40,585 bases of DNA. Source: Kiritimatiellia bacterium (GTDB taxonomy: Bacteria > Verrucomicrobiota > Kiritimatiellia > RFP12 > UBA1067). Location of the stretch: the NCBI GenBank assembly GCA_017427485.1, contig JAFRSR010000309.1:1-40585 (forward strand), read 5' to 3'. Of the stretch, positions 1-7,503 are shown one piece after another (the first letter of the stretch is position 1; every line of letters starts with the position of its first letter). The position numbers and the translations under genes are program-made. A model generated the notes under the pieces. The model did not search any database, was not told where the DNA came from, and worked only from the letters and a program-made list of their open reading frames with translations.

Positions 1-1340
1 AGTTCTTCTACGTCTGGGTCGACGCGCCGATCGGCTACCTTGCCTCGCTCAGGAACTGGTGCGAGAGGAACGGCCAGAGGTTCGAGGACTGGTGGCAGGA
101 CCCGAAGGTCGAGCGGTACCACTTCATCGGCAAGGACATCATCCGCTTCCACTGCCTCTTCTGGCCCGGCATGCTCCATTCCGCCGGCTTCAAGACGCCC
201 ACGAAGGTGTTCGTGCACGGGTTCCTCACCGTCAACGGCGAGAAGATGTCCAAGTCCAAGGGCACGTTCGTGAACGCCCGCACCTACCTCGACCACCTGC
301 CGGCGAGCGCGCTCCGCTACTACTATGCGTGCAAGCTCGGCGGCACGACGGACGATCTGGACCTCAACCTCCAGGACTTCGTCACGCGCGTCAACTCAGA
401 CATGGTGGGCAAGATCACGAACCTCGCCTCCCGCGGCGCGCAGATGCTGAACAAGAGCCTCGGCGGACGCCTCGGCGCGCTCGACGAGGAAGGGCGGAAG
501 CTCGTGGAGTTCGCCCGTTCCCGCGCGGACGCGATCGCGGCCCACTACGAGGCGCGCCGCTTCTCGCAGGTGCCCGTGGAGGTGGCGAAGATCGCCGACG
601 CGGCGAACGAGTACTTCGACCGCCGCGAGCCGTGGAAGACCGTCAAGGTCCCCGAGAGCGCGGAGATTACGCGCACCACGCTCACCACCGTGCTCAACGT
701 GTTCCGCATCCTCGCGATCTACCTGCGGCCGATCCTGCCGTCCTACGCGGACAAGGCGGCCGCGCTCTTCGGCGAGCAGCCTTACGCGTGGGCGGACCTC
801 GCGAAGACGCTCGAGAATGTGCCGATCGGCGCCTACACCTACCTCGCCACGCGCATCGACGCGAAGCAGGTCGAGGCGATGGTCGAGAAGGCGAAGGTGA
901 AGCCCGCCGAGTCCGGCGAGGTGGCGCACGAGAGCCGCGCCTCGAAGAATAAGGCGAAAACCACTGACCACGAACCACAAACCACGAACCACGAATCTCC
1001 CCTCAAGGCCGAAATCGTCTTCCCCGACTTTGAGAAGCTCGACCTGCGCGTGGGCACGGTGCTGTCGTGCGAGATCGTGCCGAAGTCGTCGAAGCTGCTC
1101 AAGATCGTGCTGGACGCAGGCGGACTCGGGAAGCGCACGATCTTCAGCGGCATCCGCGGGGCGTATCCCGATCCCGCGGCGCTCGTGGGCAAGGAGGTGG
1201 TCTTCGTGGCCAACCTCGCGCCGCGCAAGATGAGCGTGGGCGTGTCGGAGGGGATGATCCTCTTCGCGGGCGAGCCCGGCGTGGCGGGCGGCGTACTCAC
1301 CCCGTTTGCGACGGCCGGCGCTGGCACGCCCTGCACATGA
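1..1340 (+). CDS. metG: methionyl-tRNA synthetase, 5' partial
   Basis: Charges tRNA-Met with methionine in the cytoplasm. The gene is cut by the left edge; the reading frame is open from base 3. The visible part starts in the Rossmann catalytic core (FYVWVDAPIGY), followed by FIGKDI, the MSKSKG adenylate-binding loop near bases 240-257, the alpha-helical anticodon-binding domain to about base 850, and a C-terminal EMAPII/Trbp111-type tRNA-binding domain from about base 1015 (LDLRVGTV, later APRKMSVGVSEGM). The appended tRNA-binding domain is common in bacterial MetRS. Oddity: the linker between the anticodon-binding and tRNA-binding domains carries a heptanucleotide repeat (961-995) translated as TDHEPQTTNHES. 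The stop overlaps an ATG at 1337, but the next gene more likely starts at 1355. The identification is secure. Confidence 0.97.
   Translation, partial: FFYVWVDAPIGYLASLRNWCERNGQRFEDWWQDPKVERYHFIGKDIIRFHCLFWPGMLHSAGFKTPTKVFVHGFLTVNGEKMSKSKGTFVNARTYLDHLPASALRYYYACKLGGTTDDLDLNLQDFVTRVNSDMVGKITNLASRGAQMLNKSLGGRLGALDEEGRKLVEFARSRADAIAAHYEARRFSQVPVEVAKIADAANEYFDRREPWKTVKVPESAEITRTTLTTVLNVFRILAIYLRPILPSYADKAAALFGEQPYAWADLAKTLENVPIGAYTYLATRIDAKQVEAMVEKAKVKPAESGEVAHESRASKNKAKTTDHEPQTTNHESPLKAEIVFPDFEKLDLRVGTVLSCEIVPKSSKLLKIVLDAGGLGKRTIFSGIRGAYPDPAALVGKEVVFVANLAPRKMSVGVSEGMILFAGEPGVAGGVLTPFATAGAGTPCT
961..995 (+). repeat. heptanucleotide tandem repeat inside metG (CCACGAA, 5 units)
   Basis: Five contiguous 7-nt units read CCACTGA, CCACGAA, CCACAAA, CCACGAA, CCACGAA. 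Because the period is 7, three units are needed to restore the frame; the translated repeat is T-T-N-H-E-P-x. It lies between two folded domains of MetRS. The same unit recurs in the glycosyltransferase gene at 30817-30929. Confidence 0.85.
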
Positions 1341-1354
1341 GGGAGGGGGGCTCA

Positions 1355-2287
1355 ATGAAGCGTGCATTGTTCGTTGTTTCCGTCGGCCTGTGGGCCGGCG
1401 GACTGTTGGCCGAACCCCCTGCGCTGCATGCCGCGACCTGCCCCGATACCCTTGACTGGGAGGCCGCGGCGGAGATCGGTCGCGGGATGAAGTACATCCA
1501 TCTGACGCTTGACGAACCGCGCCGGATGGAGAACTACCTCGTGCGGGTCGACCTCCACACGCCCGGTCTGCGCGTCACGGGCTCCGGCCGCGCGCCCAAT
1601 TGGGGCGAGCCGATGCAGGACTACACGAACAGTGTGATCCTGATCGACGTGCGCCGCCAGCGCACGCGCGAGTTCCTGCACGAGCACCGGACCCACGGAA
1701 CCAACATGGTGCTGGCGCTCAACACGTCGCCCTGGGGGCCGTGGTGTCCGCCGTTCACGCACACGCATGGCCGCTTCGCCAGCCTGACCGTTTCCGACGG
1801 GCAGCGCGTCTCCCGCAGCGAGAGGCGCAACGGCATGCTCGTCATCTATACGAACAACGTCGCCGTGATCACCAACCAGCTCGACGATGCGTGCATTCCG
1901 TCCGTCGCCATCGCGCATCCCGGACACGGCGCGGGCATCATCATGAAGGGCGGAATGCCCCTCGCGCCGCGCAACCCGAAGTCGAAGGCCTGGCGCGGGC
2001 TCGCGCCCCGTACGGCGTTCGGGATCTCCGCCGACGGCCGCTGGCTCTACGGGGTCGTGGTCGACGGACGCCAGCCCGGCTATTCGCTGGGGGCGGACAT
2101 GTACGACCTCGTGCGGATCCTGAAGGCGGCCGGTGCCGCGGACGCCATCAACATGGACGGCGGCGGTTCGGCCACGCTCGTGTGGTGGGACGAGCAGAAG
2201 AAGTCGCCGGTGGTGCCCAACCACCACCTTTTCTGGAGCTACCGCCCCGTGGCGATGAACCTCGGGTTTTACTTCACCGGAAAATGA
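1355..2287 (+). CDS. exported phosphodiester glycosidase (NAGPA-like domain) protein
   Basis: A 310-aa protein with an N-terminal signal peptide (MKRALFVVSVGLWAGG, hydrophobic, then Ala-rich) and a C-terminal NAGPA/DUF2233-type domain. The diagnostic stretch is TAFGISADGRWLYGVVVDGR followed by a GYSLGADMYDL segment and the family's INMDGGGSATL signature. Relatives include the domain of the human uncovering enzyme that cleaves a GlcNAc-phosphodiester, and bacterial secreted proteins of uncertain substrate. The start is chosen at 1355 because a G-rich Shine-Dalgarno (GGGAGGGGGG) sits about 5 nt upstream; the in-frame ATG at 1337 overlaps the metG stop. It probably acts in the periplasm or at the surface on phosphodiester-linked sugars; the substrate is not evident. 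Its last 14 nt overlap the 3' end of the convergent minus-strand gene. Confidence 0.85.
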   Translation: MKRALFVVSVGLWAGGLLAEPPALHAATCPDTLDWEAAAEIGRGMKYIHLTLDEPRRMENYLVRVDLHTPGLRVTGSGRAPNWGEPMQDYTNSVILIDVRRQRTREFLHEHRTHGTNMVLALNTSPWGPWCPPFTHTHGRFASLTVSDGQRVSRSERRNGMLVIYTNNVAVITNQLDDACIPSVAIAHPGHGAGIIMKGGMPLAPRNPKSKAWRGLAPRTAFGISADGRWLYGVVVDGRQPGYSLGADMYDLVRILKAAGAADAINMDGGGSATLVWWDEQKKSPVVPNHHLFWSYRPVAMNLGFYFTGK

Positions 2288-5200
2288 TGTAGGTGCCGCC
2301 GCGCGCGACGCTGGCGTAGACGACGCCGTTGTGCACGCTCGCCGTGCCCGCGTAGCCGCGCGGTACGGCCGCGCCGTTGAGGGTCACGTTCCACTTCGCG
2401 CCCGCGAGCGCGTTCGCGGTCACCACCGGCACGCGCACGCCGTTGAGGTCGTCGAGGTCGCCCGTGTAGGGCACGTCGAGCGTCACCACGCCGTCGGCGG
2501 GCAGCGTCGCCGCCGTCAGCGTGAGCGGACGCGTCTGGCCCGGCGCGGCCGTGAAGCCGCCGCCCGCCTCGATCGTGGCGCGCGCCACCGTGCCCGTGCC
2601 CCCGAGGTGCGCCCCCGCCTGCACGAAGATGTTCGTGGAGTTGAACGTGGCCGCGTCCACGAGCAGCGTGCCGCCGTTCACGCGCGTCGCCTCGGCGTAG
2701 TACTTGCCGGGGATGGAGCCGTTGTTCAGCCGCAGCGTGCCGGGGCCGGTCTTCAGCAGGCCCGTGCGGAAGAAGGTGTTGGAATACTTGCCGTTCGTGG
2801 CGTTTCCGTTCCAGTGGCAGGGATACTTCAGCACCACGCCGATCGTCACGTCGGGGGCCGCGTCGCGCGTGATGTCCGCCACGTAGAACTCCGTCTTGCC
2901 ATGCTGGTCGATGCTGCCGGACTTGTAGGTGCTGGGCGTCTGGTAGGAGTCCGACTGCCAGCCGAGCGAGAAGTAGCAGACGCCGCCCACGTCCTGGAGG
3001 TCGTAGGGGCGCGTACCGTCGAAGCGGACGCGCTGCGCGAAGATGAAGGTGCCCCACGGCTGGGCCTGCGCGAGGTCGCCGTTCGACCCCGTGTTCGCGC
3101 CGCTGTAGTCGAGCGTCGCGTCGTAGAGGTCGAGCGCCGGCAACGAATTGCATCTGGCCTCGGTCATGCGGATCGTGCCGTTGGTGACGGCGAAGGTCGA
3201 CGAGTTGACCGTGTTCGCCTGCCCGAACGTGTCGTTTCCTGTCAGCCAGAGCGTGCCGCCGTTGAGGACGAGCGCCACGCGGTTGGGATCGCGCAGGTCG
3301 CCGAGCAGCGTGTTGGTGGGGCACTCGAAGTTGGCCTCGCTGCTGCCCATGTTGCTGCCCATCTTCAACGTGCCCTCGACCACCTCGATGCGGCCCGTTG
3401 TGGTGCTGAGCTTGCTGTTGAGCTGGAGGATGCCCGGACCCGTCTTGCGCATGTTGAGCGGCAGGCCCTTGAGGTTGTAGTTGTAGCCTCTGATGTAGCG
3501 CTTGCCGTTCACTTCGTTGAAGGCGTACCACGGCGGCGCGTCTTCCAGGCGCGCGTTGATCGTCACGTCGGTTACTTCATCGGCCGTTCCCTTGCCGGAG
3601 ATTTCCGCCACGTAGCAGTCGGAGGGATTGCCGTCGCACGTGCCGAAGAAAAGGCTGGAGTGGTTGCCGTCCTTGTCGCCGTTCGCGAGGGTGTAGGCGT
3701 TCGTGCCGAGGAACTCGACGCCGCCGTTGAAGCCGATCGTCGGCCAGATGACGGGCACGTTGTTGGTCTCCGTGCCGTCCGCGCTCACACTGTAGTAGTT
3801 GTTCTGGGAGCGGATGCCCTGGTAGGTGAACTTCGCGTTCTCGAGGATCAGGTGGCCGAGGCCGTTCACGTGGCCGTTGTCCTGCGCGAGCGTGCCGCCG
3901 TTGACGCGGATGGTGATGGCGTTGGTGGCGTAGAACTGCCCCGGAAGGTCGCTGGTGGCGAGCTGGAGCGTGGCGCCGGGGTGGACGGTGAAGGTGTGCG
4001 GCACGCTGGTGCGGCCAAACGCAGACGTGCGGCTCGCGCCCCAAGATGCGGCGCCCCAAGTCATTTTCACCGTCCCCTGCACGATGTCCACGTCGCCGGA
4101 GAAGTCAGAATGATAGAACCCGATGTCCGCGTCGCGGCCGCCCAGCTCCAGCGTTCCCGCGCCGGTCTTGCGGAACCCCGAAGGATATCCCGGATCGGTG
4201 TTGTTGGCAGCCGCCCGGAAGATCGGCATCTTGATAAACACGTCGACGTTGGCGTTGCCGGTGATGTCCGGCACGTCGATCGTCGCCTGCGCGAACTTGC
4301 CGAGGAGCAGGCCGACGTTCTGCTGGGCGGCGACGGTTCCCTCCTCGGGCACCGCAAACGTCACGGGGCTGGTGCCGGAGAAGTAGATGTTCTCGGCGGC
4401 GATCGATCCCCAGTGCGTCCCCGTATTATAGCCGAAGTGGAAGTTCACGAGCGAGTCGTGCAGGTACAGGTCGCCGACGTTGAACGGGAAGTCGTGCGGC
4501 AGGTCGAGCGTCGAGTTGTAGAGCTTGAGCGCGGCGCGTACGGGCGTCGAGCTGCGCCCGCTGCCGCCGAACGGGTTCTTCCCCGTCACGCGGAGCGTAG
4601 CGTTCGAGACGGTCACCGTGCGCGCTACGCGCGGGTTGCCGAGCGCGCCGGACGTGATGTCGGGCGAATCCTTGTCCCCGGTCAGGACGGTCGTGCCGCC
4701 CGCGAGCAGCATGTCGCCCGTGAACGAATGGTTGACTCCGGAAATGGTGAGCGTGCCGGTGCCGCTCTTGACGAAGGTTCCCGTGCCCGCGAGGCCGCCC
4801 TCGCCCGCAAGCGCGTAGTCTTGCGCGTGGAAAAAGGTGACCGAGGCGGGCGTCACCGCCGTGCTGGACGGGATGGTGACGGTACGCGTGGCGGCGGAAT
4901 CGTTAAAGACCGCGTCACCGCCGTCGGTCCACGCCAGGTTCGGCGTGCCGTCGACGGCCCAGTTGGCGTCCGTGCCGTTCCAGTTGCCGCTGGCCGTGCC
5001 TTTCCAGATGTAACCCGCCGTCACGTCGTTGATGTCGAAGGCGTCGGAGATGGCGACCTGCGTCTCGCCGGCGGCCGGCGCGCACGGCACGCAATCGCCG
5101 CCCACGAGGAAGTCGTCGTTCGCGGCGGCGGACCAAAAGATGTCGCCGGAGACCGTGTCGAACAGGCCCGCGCGTTCGCCGCGCGCGCACGGGAGGTAGT

Positions 5201-6038
5201 TGCGGACAAGCGCGTTTTCGTTGGAGATCACGCCGCCGTAGATCAGGCCGCCGGTGGCAAAAAGATGTATCTGGGGCGTACCGCCGGCGAACGTGCGCCG
5301 GGCGAAGACCGTGATCGCGCCGGCGGCCGTCTTCGTGCGGGGCGAGTTGGCGTGGGACAGCGTCGTCACGGCGTGCGTGATGTGGTTCGAGATGAACTGG
5401 ATGCCGGTCGCCGCGTCGAGCGACATCGTCAGGCGCGTGGGGGAGGCGGCCCATTTGGTCGCAGACCAGTCGCCGGCGCCGTCACGGCAGGCGCTGGCCC
5501 AGGCGTTGCCGCCGTTGATGTAGGTGTCGAAGGAAAAAATCGACGTGCCATCGTCCGAGGCGACGCCGAAGATGCGCTGTTGCGTCGTCGTCGCCGAGTC
5601 AAGCTTGAAGTCGAGCGAGACGAAGGTGGTCGGCCCCGGGACGATGCCCGTGTCGACGTACTGCGTCTTCGTGGTGGTCTGGCGGATCGCCTCGATCAGC
5701 GTATCGAAGGGATAGGTCGACTCGACAAGGAACACGCGGCAGACCGTGTTGCCCGCGCCTGTCAGCTTCGGAAGGAGCGTGAAGGTGGCGGAGGTCGCGT
5801 CCGCCGCCACGCGGCCGACGCGCTGGTACGCCGCCCAGCCTGCGAGCGTCGCGCCACGGTCTTGCACGTCGTACGCCACGTAGAGCGCGTGGTCGTCGCC
5901 GGACTCGCCGGCCTCGAACGTGACGCTGACCGTCGTCTCCGCGCCTTCCTGCGTGAAGCTCGCGCCCGTGATCGAACGCGCGAACACAGGGACGGCCGCG
6001 ACCGCCGCCACACACGCCACAAGGGCCATTTTCCTCAT
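2274..6038 (-). CDS. large secreted autotransporter-like beta-repeat protein (1254 aa)
   Basis: The signal peptide is MRKMALVACVAAVAAVPVFA. The first ~330 residues look like a LamG/concanavalin-type region (for example QYVDTGIVPGPTTFVSLDFK). A W-K-G-x-A-S-G-N-W...NW motif then opens a beta-helix-like passenger. This carries at least four passenger-associated repeats: KSGTGTLTISG, KTGAGTLELGG, KTGPGILQLNS and KTGPGTLRLNN. No 12-strand autotransporter barrel is recognisable; the protein simply ends in GTYIIFR. The start at 6038 is preferred over a GTG at 6047 because AGGAG ends 8 nt before this ATG and overlaps the GTG. It is likely surface-located, perhaps carbohydrate-binding or adhesive; the specific role is unknown. 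It is transcribed divergently from the PHP-like gene at 6196. Confidence 0.85.
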   Translation of the reverse strand: MRKMALVACVAAVAAVPVFARSITGASFTQEGAETTVSVTFEAGESGDDHALYVAYDVQDRGATLAGWAAYQRVGRVAADATSATFTLLPKLTGAGNTVCRVFLVESTYPFDTLIEAIRQTTTKTQYVDTGIVPGPTTFVSLDFKLDSATTTQQRIFGVASDDGTSIFSFDTYINGGNAWASACRDGAGDWSATKWAASPTRLTMSLDAATGIQFISNHITHAVTTLSHANSPRTKTAAGAITVFARRTFAGGTPQIHLFATGGLIYGGVISNENALVRNYLPCARGERAGLFDTVSGDIFWSAAANDDFLVGGDCVPCAPAAGETQVAISDAFDINDVTAGYIWKGTASGNWNGTDANWAVDGTPNLAWTDGGDAVFNDSAATRTVTIPSSTAVTPASVTFFHAQDYALAGEGGLAGTGTFVKSGTGTLTISGVNHSFTGDMLLAGGTTVLTGDKDSPDITSGALGNPRVARTVTVSNATLRVTGKNPFGGSGRSSTPVRAALKLYNSTLDLPHDFPFNVGDLYLHDSLVNFHFGYNTGTHWGSIAAENIYFSGTSPVTFAVPEEGTVAAQQNVGLLLGKFAQATIDVPDITGNANVDVFIKMPIFRAAANNTDPGYPSGFRKTGAGTLELGGRDADIGFYHSDFSGDVDIVQGTVKMTWGAASWGASRTSAFGRTSVPHTFTVHPGATLQLATSDLPGQFYATNAITIRVNGGTLAQDNGHVNGLGHLILENAKFTYQGIRSQNNYYSVSADGTETNNVPVIWPTIGFNGGVEFLGTNAYTLANGDKDGNHSSLFFGTCDGNPSDCYVAEISGKGTADEVTDVTINARLEDAPPWYAFNEVNGKRYIRGYNYNLKGLPLNMRKTGPGILQLNSKLSTTTGRIEVVEGTLKMGSNMGSSEANFECPTNTLLGDLRDPNRVALVLNGGTLWLTGNDTFGQANTVNSSTFAVTNGTIRMTEARCNSLPALDLYDATLDYSGANTGSNGDLAQAQPWGTFIFAQRVRFDGTRPYDLQDVGGVCYFSLGWQSDSYQTPSTYKSGSIDQHGKTEFYVADITRDAAPDVTIGVVLKYPCHWNGNATNGKYSNTFFRTGLLKTGPGTLRLNNGSIPGKYYAEATRVNGGTLLVDAATFNSTNIFVQAGAHLGGTGTVARATIEAGGGFTAAPGQTRPLTLTAATLPADGVVTLDVPYTGDLDDLNGVRVPVVTANALAGAKWNVTLNGAAVPRGYAGTASVHNGVVYASVARGGTYIIFR

Positions 6039-6060
6039 TTTTTGCACTCCTCTTCTTCGG

Positions 6061-6082
6061 CGCGCACCGCTTTCGCGGCGCG
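6061..6082 (-). other. GC-rich hairpin in the 5' leader of the 2274-6038 gene
   Basis: GCGC-A-CCGC, loop TTTC, GCGG-C-GCGC form a stem with one mismatch, lying between the predicted transcription start (about 6107) and the Shine-Dalgarno on the minus strand. There is no following T-run on either strand, so a leader RNA structure or a small repeat is more likely than a terminator. Confidence 0.4.
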
Positions 6083-6113
6083 CAGAAAGCCTTGCTCAAA
6101 TTGTAAGTGCAGT

Positions 6114-6143
6114 TATCATATCATATTCCCGGCTCTTGTGTGA
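6114..6143 (-). promoter_or_regulatory. predicted sigma70-type promoter of the minus-strand secreted protein
   Basis: On the minus strand, TTCACA (6143-6138) and TATGAT (6119-6114) are separated by 18 nt. The predicted start near 6107 gives a leader of about 69 nt with a hairpin and an AGGAG ribosome site. It is divergent from the promoter at 6160-6189. Confidence 0.55.
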
Positions 6144-6159
6144 AGCGGAAAATGCACCA

Positions 6160-6189
6160 TTGCCAACCGGCGTCGGAAAATGGTATAAT
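6160..6189 (+). promoter_or_regulatory. predicted leaderless promoter of the first PHP-like gene
   Basis: TTGCCA (6160-6165), an 18-nt spacer and TATAAT (6184-6189), with the ATG at 6196 exactly 6 nt after the -10 box. The start of transcription would coincide with the start codon, and no Shine-Dalgarno is present. Confidence 0.7.
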
Positions 6190-6195
6190 CGCGGC

Positions 6196-7449
6196 ATGAA
6201 ACGAAGAGACTTCATCGGTTTGGCAGCCACGACGGCCGCACTGGCGGCAACGGGGGAGGGACGCGCTCCTGCGCGTCCGAAAGCGGGAGGGTCGCAGCTT
6301 GCTGCGACCGCCGTGCCGCCGCGCAACCGCCAGCCGTATTCGGACGTGGACTGGAACCACGTGGTCGAGGTGCACTCCACCACGCACGGGCACTGCACGG
6401 GCCAGCAGATGCTCGACGGCTACCTGGATCGCGGCTTCGGTCTGCTGACGCTCTCCAACTACTATCCCTCCGCCCCCTACATGCCCGCGGCGAAGATGAC
6501 GGCGAACTACTACCGTGTCCACAACGCGGACATTCCCGTGATGGTGAACGGGAAGCGCACGGACGGCCCGTTCGACTGGTCGAAGATCATCGCCGCGTGG
6601 GCGGACGAGCTGCCGCCGGAGCTGCGCCGCGAGTTGCCGTTCAAGGAGGGCGGGAAGCTCTTCAAACCGTTGCCCGAAGGCATTCTGGAGGCGCCGAACG
6701 CCGAACACCACGGATTTACGGACAGCCCCATGCACATGTGCTCGCCCGGGTCGGCGTTCGCCTCCGGCACGTTCGACGCGCGCGACCGCTTCAAGACGCG
6801 CTCGCACGGGTACCACTTCGGGACGGGCGAGCCGTGGCGCACGTCCGTCTCGCGCATGATCGACGGCCTGATCCATCCCGACGGCGGCGGCGTGACGATC
6901 AACCACCCGGCGTGGTCGAACCTGCTCGACGCGCACGTGTGGGAGGTGCTGGACTACGACCCGCGCGTCCTGGGCATCGAGGTGTACAACCAGACGTGCG
7001 CGCCGCGCGCGGCCTGGCGCTGGAGCAAGGCGTACTGCGAGGACTACTGGGACCGCGCGCTCTCGACGGGCCGGCAGTGCTTCGGGTTCTTCGTGCCCGA
7101 CTGGGGCGTCACGGAGGGCGTGAACGTGCTGCTCGTGCCGGAGAAGAGCGTGCACGCCTGCCTGCGCGCGTACCGTCAGGGCAACTTCTACGGGGCCGTG
7201 AAGGGGCGGGGCCTGCTGCGCTTCACGTCCATCCGCTTCGACGGCGCGCGCTTGCGCGTGACGCTCGACAAGCCGGCGCGCATCCAGCTGATCACGAAGC
7301 AGGGCCTCGTGAAGTCGTGCGGCGGCACGACGCTGGACTTCGCCGTGCCGCCCGCGGAGCGCGAGCGCCACGGCTACCTGCGCGTCCGCGCCTTCACGCT
7401 TGGCGAGGCCGACGAGACGATCTTCTCCCAGCCGATTATGCTCACGTGA
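6196..7449 (+). CDS. Tat-exported PHP-domain-like protein, copy 1
   Basis: A 417-aa protein opening with a twin-arginine signal (MKRRDFIGLAATTAALAA). The mature part resembles a PHP metallo-phosphoesterase fold of the CehA/McbA type: a first histidine cluster EVHSTTHGHC (His60, His64, His66), then LTLSNYYPSAP where PHP proteins have their T-D-H motif, EHHGF, a TINHPAW segment matching the usual aHP motif, GIEVYN, and FVPDWG near the terminal D-x-H position. Several canonical metal ligands are therefore altered, so it may be a divergent hydrolase or have lost activity. The start is fixed by the RR motif at residues 3-4 and by a -10 box 6 nt upstream. A linker at residues 21-38 is built from two perfect DNA hairpins. 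A close paralogue lies at 15490. The Tat signal suggests export after folding, typical of metal-loaded proteins. Confidence 0.8.
   Translation: MKRRDFIGLAATTAALAATGEGRAPARPKAGGSQLAATAVPPRNRQPYSDVDWNHVVEVHSTTHGHCTGQQMLDGYLDRGFGLLTLSNYYPSAPYMPAAKMTANYYRVHNADIPVMVNGKRTDGPFDWSKIIAAWADELPPELRRELPFKEGGKLFKPLPEGILEAPNAEHHGFTDSPMHMCSPGSAFASGTFDARDRFKTRSHGYHFGTGEPWRTSVSRMIDGLIHPDGGGVTINHPAWSNLLDAHVWEVLDYDPRVLGIEVYNQTCAPRAAWRWSKAYCEDYWDRALSTGRQCFGFFVPDWGVTEGVNVLLVPEKSVHACLRAYRQGNFYGAVKGRGLLRFTSIRFDGARLRVTLDKPARIQLITKQGLVKSCGGTTLDFAVPPAERERHGYLRVRAFTLGEADETIFSQPIMLT
6259..6309 (+). repeat. two perfect hairpins in the Tat-linker of PHP-like copy 1
   Basis: GGACGCGC-TCCT-GCGCGTCC (6259-6278, 8-bp stem) and GGTCGCAGC-TT-GCTGCGACC (6290-6309, 9-bp stem) are both perfect. 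They encode the linker GRAPARPK...SQLAAT immediately after the signal peptide. Confidence 0.85.
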
Positions 7450-7453
7450 GGCG

Positions 7454-7482
7454 TTGCGTGGAGCGAGCGCTTGTTGTATAAT
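7454..7482 (+). promoter_or_regulatory. predicted promoter of the AAA ATPase gene
   Basis: TTGCGT (7454-7459), 17-nt spacer, TATAAT (7477-7482). The predicted start near 7489 leaves a 15-nt leader to the ATG at 7504 with no clear Shine-Dalgarno. Confidence 0.55.
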
Positions 7483-7503
7483 AGGCGACGTCTGCAAACG
7501 GTA

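Noticed and set aside
1337..1354. ATG at 1337 as the start of the phosphodiester-glycosidase gene
   Set aside because: It would add MREGGS before the signal peptide and consume the Shine-Dalgarno that serves ATG 1355.
2331..6143. A 1270-codon open frame on the plus strand opposite the minus-strand secreted protein
   Set aside because: It is Arg/Val/Ala-rich with no domain or signal pattern, as expected for the complement of a high-GC gene; the minus-strand frame has a signal peptide, motifs and a ribosome site.
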